Positions 14,270 through 20,478 of a stretch of 21,116 nucleotides of DNA are shown piece by piece. Numbering within the stretch: position 1 is the stretch's first letter; every line of letters starts with the position of its first letter. The DNA comes from JBGPFS01 sp041483455. GTDB taxonomy: Bacteria; Chloroflexota; Limnocylindria; Limnocylindrales; CSP1-4. The notes under the pieces were generated by a model. The model ran no database searches. It was not told the origin of the DNA and was given only the letters and a program-made list of their open reading frames with translations. The translations under genes and the position numbers were made by a program. The stretch covers positions 1-21,116 of the forward strand of contig JBGPFS010000020.1 in assembly GCA_041483455.1 (NCBI GenBank), given 5' to 3'.

Positions 14270-15163
14270 TCAGCCCTTGAGACCGGTGAGCTGGATCCCC
14301 TGGATGAACTTGCGCTGGGCGAAGAAGTAGATGATCACGAGCGGCGCGGTGATGGCGACCGAGGCCGCCATCGAGAGCGGCCAGTCCGTCTTGTGCGCCG
14401 ACTGGAACGTCTGGATCGCGAGCGACAGCGGCTGGAGCGCCGGATCGCGCAGGTAGACGAGCGGTCCGAAGAAGTCCGTCCACTTGTCGATGAAGGTGAA
14501 CAGCCCGACCGTGATGAGCGCCGGCAAGGAGAGCGGGACGATGATCCGGGTGAGGATCCGCAGCTCGCCCGCGCCGTCGATCCTCGCCGCGTCCGACAGC
14601 TCCGATGGGATGCCCAGGAAGAACTGGCGGAGCAGGAAGATGAAGAACGGGTTGCCGAGGAACGTCGGGATGATGAGCGGAAGAAACGTGCCGACCCAGC
14701 CGAGCTTCGCGAAGATGACGTAGAGCGGGATGAACGTCACCTGGCCGGGCAGCATCATCGTGGACAGCAGGACGACGAAGACCATGTCCCGTCCAGGCCA
14801 GCGCACCCGGGCGAACCCGTAGGCGACCAGGCTGCACGAGACGACCGTCCCCACGACCGCCGGCAGGGCGTAGATCAGGGTGTTGCGCAGCGCGGTGACG
14901 AAGTTGATCTTCCCAAGTGCCGTGGGGTAGTTCGACCAGACGACCGGATCCGGGATCCATTGGGGCGGGATGGCGATCGAGCTGGGACCGGTCTTCAGCG
15001 AGGTCGAGATCATCCAGACGAACGGGGCGATGAAGACCATGCTCAAGAACACCAGCGCGCCGTAGACGGCGAACCGCCCGTACGGGATCCGGCTCGGGTC
15101 GAAGCGCTTGCCGACGCTGATCCGTCGCCCGAGCGACGGGAAGGAGCCCGCTCCCCGGGTCAC
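14270..15163 (-). CDS. Carbohydrate-type ABC transporter permease (MalG/UgpE-like)
   Basis: The 297-residue inner-membrane permease has a cytoplasmic N-terminus and about six membrane segments, the first around residues 31-51 (FAVYGALVFLSMVFIAPFVW). The EAA loop SDAARIDGAG...RIIVPLSLPAL lies about residues 190-216 and contacts the ATPase in this family. The C-terminal GIQLTGLKG is typical of MalG/UgpE-type proteins. I chose the GTG at 15163 (VTRGAGSFPS) because it overlaps the stop of the upstream permease as GTGA; the longer open frame is its shadow. It pairs with the upstream permease to form the translocation pore. No ATPase gene lies in the cluster. Confidence 0.93.
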   Translation of the reverse strand: MTRGAGSFPSLGRRISVGKRFDPSRIPYGRFAVYGALVFLSMVFIAPFVWMISTSLKTGPSSIAIPPQWIPDPVVWSNYPTALGKINFVTALRNTLIYALPAVVGTVVSCSLVAYGFARVRWPGRDMVFVVLLSTMMLPGQVTFIPLYVIFAKLGWVGTFLPLIIPTFLGNPFFIFLLRQFFLGIPSELSDAARIDGAGELRILTRIIVPLSLPALITVGLFTFIDKWTDFFGPLVYLRDPALQPLSLAIQTFQSAHKTDWPLSMAASVAITAPLVIIYFFAQRKFIQGIQLTGLKG

Positions 15164-16131
15164 CGTTCGCCCTCGTAGTACACGCGGCTCCGGGAGACGC
15201 GCAGCATGACGACCGTGGTCAGCAGGATGATGACCAAGAGCACCCAGGCGAGCGCCGAGGCATACCCGATCTTGAAGTAGCGGAAGGCGTTGTTGTAGAG
15301 GTTGAGGCCGTAGAACAGCAGTGAGTTCTGGATCCCGCCGACCGCGCCGCTGGCGACCCGGGTCCCCTCGCTGATCACGTAGGCCTGGGTGAAGTACTGG
15401 AACGACCCGATCGCCCCGGTGATCAGGTTGAACAAGATCGCCGGGCTGATCATCGGGATCGTCACGTGGCGGACCTTCGCCCACGTGCCGGCGCCATCCA
15501 CCTCGGCCGCGTCGTAGAGATGCTGGGGCACGCCCTGGAGCGCGCCGAGATAGATGATCACGACATCCCCGACGCCCCAGACGGTGAGCATGATGATCCC
15601 GGCCTTCGACCAGTTGGGGTCGTAGAACCACGCCGGATGAGGCAACCCGAGCACTCCCAGTGCCTGGTTGACGAGCCCGTACTGCGGGTTGAGGAGCCAG
15701 ATCCAGAGAAGCGCGCTGGCGACGGACGGGACGACGACGGGCAGGTAGAAGATCGTCCGGAAGACGCCGATCCCGACGATCTTCTTCACGTTCAGCAGGA
15801 GCGCGATGGCGAGCGCCGTCATGACCGCCAGCGGGATACCGAGGAAGGTCAGGTAGAAGGTGTTGGAGAGCGACTTCCAGAAGAGCGGGTCGGCGAGCAT
15901 CGCCTGGTAGTTCGCAAGCCCGACCCAGTTCGGTGCCTGCAGGATCTTGAAGTCGGTGAAGCTGTAGTAGAGCGACGCGAGTGCCGGGTAGAGGTAGAAA
16001 CCGAGGAATCCGGCCAGCCAGGGCGAGATGAACAGGAGGCCGACGACCAGGTTCCGGCGGGTCCCACGAGTCCAGCGGACCCGACCACCTCGCGCCGGCG
16101 CTGATGCTCCGGTCACGGGCCGACGCAGCAC
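15160..16131 (-). CDS. Carbohydrate-type ABC transporter permease (MalF/UgpA-like)
   Basis: The 323-residue inner-membrane permease has a basic N-terminus followed by about six membrane segments, the first LVVGLLFISPWLAGFLGFYL (about 28-47). The EAA loop YDAAEVDGAGTWAKVRHVTI (about 206-225) is well conserved. It is first in the permease-permease-binding protein operon, preceded by a promoter candidate at 16200-16228. The start is uncertain: the GTG at 16131 gives a good family length but has no clear Shine-Dalgarno sequence. An in-frame CTG lies one codon upstream, and a GTG six codons in is another option. The transporter lacks its own ATPase here and probably uses a shared MsmK/UgpC-like ATPase encoded elsewhere. 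Confidence 0.92.
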   Translation of the reverse strand: MLRRPVTGASAPARGGRVRWTRGTRRNLVVGLLFISPWLAGFLGFYLYPALASLYYSFTDFKILQAPNWVGLANYQAMLADPLFWKSLSNTFYLTFLGIPLAVMTALAIALLLNVKKIVGIGVFRTIFYLPVVVPSVASALLWIWLLNPQYGLVNQALGVLGLPHPAWFYDPNWSKAGIIMLTVWGVGDVVIIYLGALQGVPQHLYDAAEVDGAGTWAKVRHVTIPMISPAILFNLITGAIGSFQYFTQAYVISEGTRVASGAVGGIQNSLLFYGLNLYNNAFRYFKIGYASALAWVLLVIILLTTVVMLRVSRSRVYYEGER

Positions 16132-16198
16132 CAGCCGAGAGCTGATGCCGGGAGGAACGGCCGGAGACTCGAAGGCATCGCAGCCATGTTCGGTGCCC

Positions 16199-16211
16199 TA
16201 CGCTATCGGCG
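16199..16211 (+). promoter_or_regulatory. Possible plus-strand -10 element giving a leaderless IMPase transcript
   Basis: TACGCT (16199-16204) lies 6 nt before the GTG at 16211 and overlaps the minus-strand -10 box. A transcript beginning at or near the GTG would be leaderless. No convincing -35 box is seen, so this is tentative. Confidence 0.25.
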
Positions 16212-16228
16212 TGTCAACCACGTGTCAA
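16200..16228 (-). promoter_or_regulatory. Sigma70-like promoter of the sugar-type ABC operon
   Basis: On the minus strand TTGACA (16228-16223) is followed after 17 bp by TAGCGT (16205-16200). The -35 is a perfect consensus and the -10 matches at three of six positions. The predicted start is near 16193, about 60 nt before the permease start. TTGAC recurs three times in this stretch (16235-16231, 16228-16224, 16217-16213). Confidence 0.5.
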
Positions 16229-17074
16229 CGGTCAACCGTTTGTCGATCCGGGCCGAAGTCGACCCAGGACCTCGCGGTCGCCCGCGCTGCCGCCATCGCC
16301 GCCGGGCAGCTCATCCGCGATCGGTTCGGTCGGGCCGACGGGATCCGGCGGAGCGGGCGCCACGACGTCAAGGCGGACGTCGACGTGCTGGCCGAGCAGA
16401 TCGTCGTCGACCACCTGCGTGGCGCCTTCCCGGGGGACGCGATCGTGGCCGAAGAGAGTGGCAGCCACTCGGGCGACGCGGGCGGCCCGACCGGGCAGGG
16501 AGTCCGAACGTGGCTGGTCGATCCGCTCGACGGCACGGTCAACTTCGCCAGCGGGATCCCGTTCGTCTCGGTCAGTCTCGCCCTCGTCGTGGATGGCCGG
16601 ACGGTCGTCGGAGTGGTCCACGATCCCCTCCGCGACGAGACGTGGGAGGCGAGCCTGGGCGGCGGGGCACGCGGGACGACGTCCCGCGGGAAGCGGCTGC
16701 GGATCCGCCCGCTGGCGGGATCGGACGATGCGGTCGTCGCGATCGACCCTGGCGATCCCGACGAGGTCTCGGCCGAGGAGCTCGCCATCCTCGAAGCGAT
16801 CCGCGGCCGGGTCCGGGTCGCCCGGACGTTCGGTAGTTCGGCCCTCTCGCTGGCCTGGGTCGGGGCGGGCCGGCTCGATGGCTTCGTCCGCCCGGCGGGG
16901 ATCCAGCCGCTCGACGTGATGGCCGGCGCGCTGGTCGCCTCGGAGGCCGGAGCGATGGTCGGAGACCCAGGCGGAGCCCCATGGCCCGATCTCGCCGAAC
17001 CTGGGCTCCGGATCGGGATCGTCGCGGCGCATCCGCGGGTCCACCGGCTGATGGTCGCAGCATTCCGACGGTGA
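16211..17074 (+). CDS. Inositol monophosphatase family protein
   Basis: The 287-residue Mg-dependent phosphomonoesterase belongs to the IMPase/FIG superfamily. Metal-binding motifs are Glu81-Glu82 (VAEES), WLVDPLDGTVNF (Asp104, Asp107) and the C-terminal QPLDVMAGALVASEAGAMV with Asp235. The usual Trp before that Asp is replaced by Leu. The N-terminal helix DLAVARAAAIAAGQLIRDRF is needed for the fold, so the start must be upstream of it: GTG at 16211 (chosen, with a possible leaderless promoter) or in-frame ATG at 16145, giving 309 residues. Neither has a good ribosome binding site. The family dephosphorylates inositol phosphates, sugar phosphates, PAP or histidinol phosphate. Its divergence from a sugar-type importer and closeness to GDPD genes suits inositol- or sugar-phosphate catabolism, but this is inference. 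Confidence 0.9.
   Translation: MSTTCQRSTVCRSGPKSTQDLAVARAAAIAAGQLIRDRFGRADGIRRSGRHDVKADVDVLAEQIVVDHLRGAFPGDAIVAEESGSHSGDAGGPTGQGVRTWLVDPLDGTVNFASGIPFVSVSLALVVDGRTVVGVVHDPLRDETWEASLGGGARGTTSRGKRLRIRPLAGSDDAVVAIDPGDPDEVSAEELAILEAIRGRVRVARTFGSSALSLAWVGAGRLDGFVRPAGIQPLDVMAGALVASEAGAMVGDPGGAPWPDLAEPGLRIGIVAAHPRVHRLMVAAFRR
16227..16240. promoter_or_regulatory. Palindromic operator candidate overlapping the -35 region
   Basis: AACGGTCAACCGTT has perfect 6-bp arms around a 2-bp centre and touches the -35 box of the ABC operon promoter. Its position suits a repressor or activator site. No cognate regulator is evident, and it lacks the central CpG of the LacI-type site at 7232-7245. Confidence 0.4.
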
Positions 17075-17095
17075 CGGCGCAGGCTTGGGATGGAC

Positions 17096-17115
17096 GCGCG
17101 GCGGCGGGTCCGCGC
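17096..17115. terminator. Weak hairpin between convergent IMPase and GntR genes
   Basis: GCGCGG (17096-17101) pairs with CCGCGC (17110-17115) around an 8-nt loop in the 48-bp gap between converging genes. The position suits a terminator, but such stems arise easily in sequence this GC-rich. Confidence 0.25.
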
Positions 17116-17122
17116 GGCGAGC

Positions 17123-17863
17123 TCAGCGGTCGCCGATCCCGGCCAGGTAGGCCATGACGCTCTCGGCCGCCTCCTCGCAGTGGTGCGTGCAGGCCTCGGC
17201 TGCCCGGGCCGCATCACCCGCCTCGATCGCATCGACGATCGGTCGGTGCTGATCCGCGATGACCTCGAGCGACGGGTAGAGGTGGTCGTCGAGGCGGAGC
17301 AGAGCGTGCAGCGCGGGAGCATGACGAACGAACACGGCATGGAGCCGCGAGTTGCCGGACAGCCGGCAGATCGCCTCGTGGAACGCGAGGTCGCCACGAG
17401 AGACCGCCCGCCGATCGCCCGCGGCGGCGGCCCGGGCGAGTCCATCGATCAGCCCGCGCAGCTCCGCTGCGATCGCCGGGTCCCCCACCCGGGCGAGGTG
17501 CGCGGCGGCCCGGGACTCGATGGCAGCGCGCAGGTCGTAGACCTCGCGGACGTCGGCGCTGCTGAGGGTGACGACGAACGTCCCGCGGCGCGGCTCCTCG
17601 TCGACCAGTCCCTCCGACCGGAGGAGCTTGAACGCTTCCCGGACGGGACCGCGGCTGACCCGGAGCTGGTGGGCGATCCGCGCCTCCACGAGATGCTCGC
17701 CGTGGCGAAAGCCACCGCCCAGGATCTGCTCTCGGAGGACGTCAGCCGTATCCTCGGCCAGCGACCGCTGAGCCCTCAGCGGCCGAAGCCCGGCCATCCC
17801 CTCCGACGCCCGAGTCGATCGCCCGCCCGCACGCCGTCGCGCTGGCGGAGTCTGTCCCTCCAT
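17123..17863 (-). CDS. GntR-family transcriptional regulator, FadR/FCD subfamily
   Basis: The 246-residue protein has an N-terminal winged helix (residues about 34-97: DVLREQILGGGFRHGEHLVE, then HQLRVSRGPVREAFKLLRSEGL and RRGTFV). An all-helical FCD effector domain (about 105-240) follows. Likely metal/ligand residues in the FCD pocket are Asp158 and His162 (DLAFHEAI), His206 (DQHRPIVDAI) and His227/His228. FCD regulators respond to organic acids, sugar acids or similar ligands. A second in-frame ATG 22 residues downstream (MAGLRPLRAQ, 17797) is equally plausible because the first residues are low complexity. It diverges from the PHP-GH-like-GNAT cluster across 174 bp and is the likely local regulator. 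Confidence 0.92.
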   Translation of the reverse strand: MEGQTPPARRRAGGRSTRASEGMAGLRPLRAQRSLAEDTADVLREQILGGGFRHGEHLVEARIAHQLRVSRGPVREAFKLLRSEGLVDEEPRRGTFVVTLSSADVREVYDLRAAIESRAAAHLARVGDPAIAAELRGLIDGLARAAAAGDRRAVSRGDLAFHEAICRLSGNSRLHAVFVRHAPALHALLRLDDHLYPSLEVIADQHRPIVDAIEAGDAARAAEACTHHCEEAAESVMAYLAGIGDR

Positions 17864-18037
17864 GCCCGCTGCGTTCCTCGCCTCGGCCTCGACCGGTCCG
17901 ACCCGGAAGGTTGCCGACAGTCTACCATCGAGGCTCCCCCGTTCCAGATCGCCGGCTCGACGTTATATGTGGGTGGCCGCGTCTATGGTCGACCGTCGAC
18001 AGTCGGCGGGCGCGCGCTCGCGTGAGATGATCGAGCG
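17864..18037. promoter_or_regulatory. Divergent control region between GntR and PHP-domain genes
   Basis: This 174-bp spacer contains an AT-rich element (GTTATATG, 17962-17969). It reads as TATAAC, a 5/6 -10 match, toward GntR, and as TATATG toward the PHP gene; no good -35 box is seen on either side. TCTACCATCGA (17921-17931) and TCTATGGTCGA (17982-17992) form an imperfect inverted pair (9 of 11 matches as TCNACCATNGA) flanking it at 61-bp spacing. These could be two binding sites for the divergent GntR regulator. An ATG-initiated four-codon mini-ORF (18027-18041, MIER-stop) overlaps the GTG start of the PHP gene. Confidence 0.4.
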
Positions 18038-19477
18038 GTGATCGAGATCGAGGGTCGCCTGACGCTCGCGGATCGTGCGGCCTCTCCGTACCACCTGGTG
18101 GCCGTCCCGGTGGAGCGTCCCCCGGCCGCGCTCCGGCTCCGCCTGGTCCTGGATCCCCCGGCCCACGACGAACTGATCGTCGACCTCGGGTTGTTCGAGC
18201 CCGGGTCCACCGCGTTCGGGACGGAGGCGTTCCGGGGCTGGAGCGGTTCGGAGCGTTCGGAGGTCGTCCTGGCGGCCGATCGGGCGACGCCCGGCTACCG
18301 CCCGGGTCCGCTGCCCGCGGGCCAGTGGCACGCGATCCTGGGACTCTGTCGGATCCCCCCGCAGGGCTGCGGCTTCCGGATCACGGTCGAGGCGCCGGCG
18401 AGCCGCCCGGACTGGCTCGCCGCCGTCGCCCCGAAGCCGGACGCGAGAGTGCCCGATCCCGCCGGCTCGCGAGGCGCCGGACGACCCCTCGCGAGCCGGC
18501 GCTGGCTGCGCGGCGACCTGCATGCGCACACCGTCCACAGCGACGGCGCCCGCGAGCCGGCGAGCGTGGCGGCAGCCGCACGGCGGATCGGCCTTGACTT
18601 CCTGGCGATCACGGACCACAACACCGACAGCCACCTGCCGTGGCTCGCCGGACTCGGCGGACCGGACCTGGTGATCCTGCCCGGCGAGGAGATCACGACC
18701 TACGCCGGCCACGCCAACGCCCTGGGGATCCGCCACTGGGTCGACTTCCGCCCCGACGTCGGCCCGGGGATCGCCGGGTCGATCGAGGCGGTCCATGCCC
18801 AGGGCGGGCTCGTCTCGGTCAACCACCCGAAGCCGGACGACCCGTGGCTCCACGACCCGAACCTGCCGATCGATGCCGTCGAGGTCTGGAATGGCTCGTG
18901 GCCAGGGAGCGAGCCGCGCCACGCCAACGCGACCTCGCTCGGCTGGTGGCTGGGCCTCCTGGCGCGCGGCCTGCGCCCGACCGCCGTGGGAGGCTCGGAC
19001 ATGCATGGGATCTCCCCGGATGGCCAGCCGATCGGGCTGCCGACGACCTGGGTCCGCTCCGAAGATCGATCGGTCCCGGCGATCCTCGAGGGGATCCGGT
19101 CAGGACGGGTGGTCGTGAGCCGGGATCCGATCGGCCCACGCCCGGACCTGCGGATCGTCGCGCCGACGGGTCGGTCGGTCGAGATCGGCGATCAGCTCGA
19201 ACTCGATCCGGCCGGCCCGCTCGAGGTCGCCTGGCGGGTCGTCGGAGGTCGCGGGATGGTCGCCCGGCTCGCCTCGATCCGGGGGCCGGAGGCGAGTCTT
19301 CCGATCGACACGGGCGACGCTCGGGGCACGATCGAGCTGGCCGCGCCGCACGGCGGGCGCCCGGCTCACGACCACATCCGGCTCGAGGTCGTCCTGCCGG
19401 ACGGCGCGCTGGCCGCCCTCACCAATCCGATCCACCTCGTCCATCCTGGTGCTCAGCGAGAGGAGGTCGTTCCGTGA
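18038..19477 (+). CDS. PHP-domain (CehA/McbA-like) metallohydrolase with N-terminal beta domain
   Basis: The 479-residue protein begins with about 150 residues of beta-rich sequence (ALRLRLVLDPPAHDELIVDL ... GCGFRITVEA) of unclear role, perhaps substrate binding. A PHP metal-dependent phosphoesterase domain follows. Metal ligands are visible in order: GDLHAHTVHSDG (His162, His164), ITDHN (Asp193, His194), PGEEIT (Glu217), AGHANALG (His225), VNHP (His263) and GGSDMH (Asp321, His323). A further beta-type C-terminal region (about 365-465) resembles the tail found after PHP domains in CehA/McbA-like proteins. No signal peptide is visible. The family hydrolyses phosphoesters or, in CehA/McbA, carbamate esters. 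The start is the GTG at 18038, without a strong Shine-Dalgarno sequence. Its TGA overlaps the next gene's GTG (GTGA). Confidence 0.88.
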   Translation: MIEIEGRLTLADRAASPYHLVAVPVERPPAALRLRLVLDPPAHDELIVDLGLFEPGSTAFGTEAFRGWSGSERSEVVLAADRATPGYRPGPLPAGQWHAILGLCRIPPQGCGFRITVEAPASRPDWLAAVAPKPDARVPDPAGSRGAGRPLASRRWLRGDLHAHTVHSDGAREPASVAAAARRIGLDFLAITDHNTDSHLPWLAGLGGPDLVILPGEEITTYAGHANALGIRHWVDFRPDVGPGIAGSIEAVHAQGGLVSVNHPKPDDPWLHDPNLPIDAVEVWNGSWPGSEPRHANATSLGWWLGLLARGLRPTAVGGSDMHGISPDGQPIGLPTTWVRSEDRSVPAILEGIRSGRVVVSRDPIGPRPDLRIVAPTGRSVEIGDQLELDPAGPLEVAWRVVGGRGMVARLASIRGPEASLPIDTGDARGTIELAAPHGGRPAHDHIRLEVVLPDGALAALTNPIHLVHPGAQREEVVP

Positions 19478-20478
19478 CGACGCGAGACCCGATCCAGACC
19501 GGCGTGGCGTACTTCGAGGGTCGGGCGCCGAAGCATGTCGCGGCGGATCTCGACGACATGGTCTCCAGCGGGGTCAGCTACGTCGTCCATTGCTTCAGCG
19601 AGTTCGACATGCGCTGGGCACGTGGCACGATGGCCGACATCGTCCGGGCAACGAAGGCTCGCGGCCTCGGCGCGTGGATCGACCCGTGGGGCCTCGGCGA
19701 GGTGTTCGGGGGCGAGCCGTTCAGCCGCTTCGGCGCCGTGCACCCGGAGGCACGCCAGGTCCGCTCCGACGGCCAGCCGACGACGATCGCCTGCCTCAAT
19801 CAGCCGGCCTTCCGGTCCTGGATGAAGGCCTGGATCGACGCCGCCGCAGAGGTCGGCGGCGAGGAGGTCTTCTGGGACGAGCCGACCTGGTTCCTCCAGG
19901 GCTCCGGCGAGGCCTGGGGCTGTCGCTGCGAGGCCTGCCGCTCGCTGTGGCGCGAGCGCCGGGGCGGGGAGATGCCGATCGCCTACGGCCCCGAGGTCCA
20001 GGCGTTCCTGGAGGCAGGGATGAGCGACCTGCTCGGCGAGCTGTGCCTCTATGCCCGCTCGCAGGGGCTGCGGAACTCGCTCTGCATCATGCCGCCCGAG
20101 GCGACCAACCCAGGGTTCCGCGATTGGGACACCGCCGCATCGATCCCCGGCCTCGACGACTTCGGATCCGACCCGTACTGGATCTCGTTCGGTGGCGTAC
20201 CGGCCGACTACGTCGGACGGTACGCGCGGAAGACCGTCGAGGTCGCCCGGCGTCACGGGCTCGACCACCACCTCTGGATCCAGGGATTCGAGATCCCGAG
20301 CGGACGCGAAGATGAAGTCGGGACGGCGATCGACGCCGCCGTGGCCGCCGGCGTCCGGAACGTGGCGCTCTGGTCGTACGACGGATGCGCCGCGATGTCG
20401 ACCTGCACCTGCGATCGGCCGGCCGAGGTGTGGCGGATCGCCGGCGAGCGCTTCCGTCGCCTGCGGGCCGGCCGATGA
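19474..20478 (+). CDS. Uncharacterised TIM-barrel-like protein, possibly glycoside-hydrolase-like
   Basis: This 334-residue cytoplasmic protein is not assigned to a named family with confidence. It starts at a GTG (VTTRDPIQTGVAYFEGRAPK) with a near-perfect Shine-Dalgarno sequence AGGAGG 7 nt upstream, and the GTG overlaps the PHP gene's TGA. Alternating hydrophobic strands (VSYVVHCFSEFD, GLGAWIDPWG, EEVFWDEPTWF, LRNSLCIMPPEA, HHLWIQGFEIP, VRNVALWSYDG) look like the beta-strand ends of a TIM barrel. Candidate active-site residues are Asp135/Glu136 in WDEP, Asp233 in GSDPYW and Glu273. A Cys cluster CRCEAC (Cys150, 152, 155) and CTC (311-313) could bind a metal; CxCxxC after an acidic motif occurs in putative family-10-like glycosyl hydrolases. 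The PHP and GNAT genes are co-translated with it. Confidence 0.75.
   Translation: MTTRDPIQTGVAYFEGRAPKHVAADLDDMVSSGVSYVVHCFSEFDMRWARGTMADIVRATKARGLGAWIDPWGLGEVFGGEPFSRFGAVHPEARQVRSDGQPTTIACLNQPAFRSWMKAWIDAAAEVGGEEVFWDEPTWFLQGSGEAWGCRCEACRSLWRERRGGEMPIAYGPEVQAFLEAGMSDLLGELCLYARSQGLRNSLCIMPPEATNPGFRDWDTAASIPGLDDFGSDPYWISFGGVPADYVGRYARKTVEVARRHGLDHHLWIQGFEIPSGREDEVGTAIDAAVAAGVRNVALWSYDGCAAMSTCTCDRPAEVWRIAGERFRRLRAGR

Noticed and set aside
14118..14960. N-terminal extension of the sugar-type binding protein giving 729 residues
   Set aside because: The extension is a frame shadow of the second permease. A proper lipoprotein signal starts at 14117 with a ribosome binding sequence, so no fusion protein is present.
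18640..19473. Upstream extension of the TIM-barrel-like protein to 612 residues
   Set aside because: The upstream part is the out-of-frame shadow of the PHP gene (Arg/Pro-rich). The GTG at 19474 has AGGAGG at ideal spacing and a GTGA overlap.
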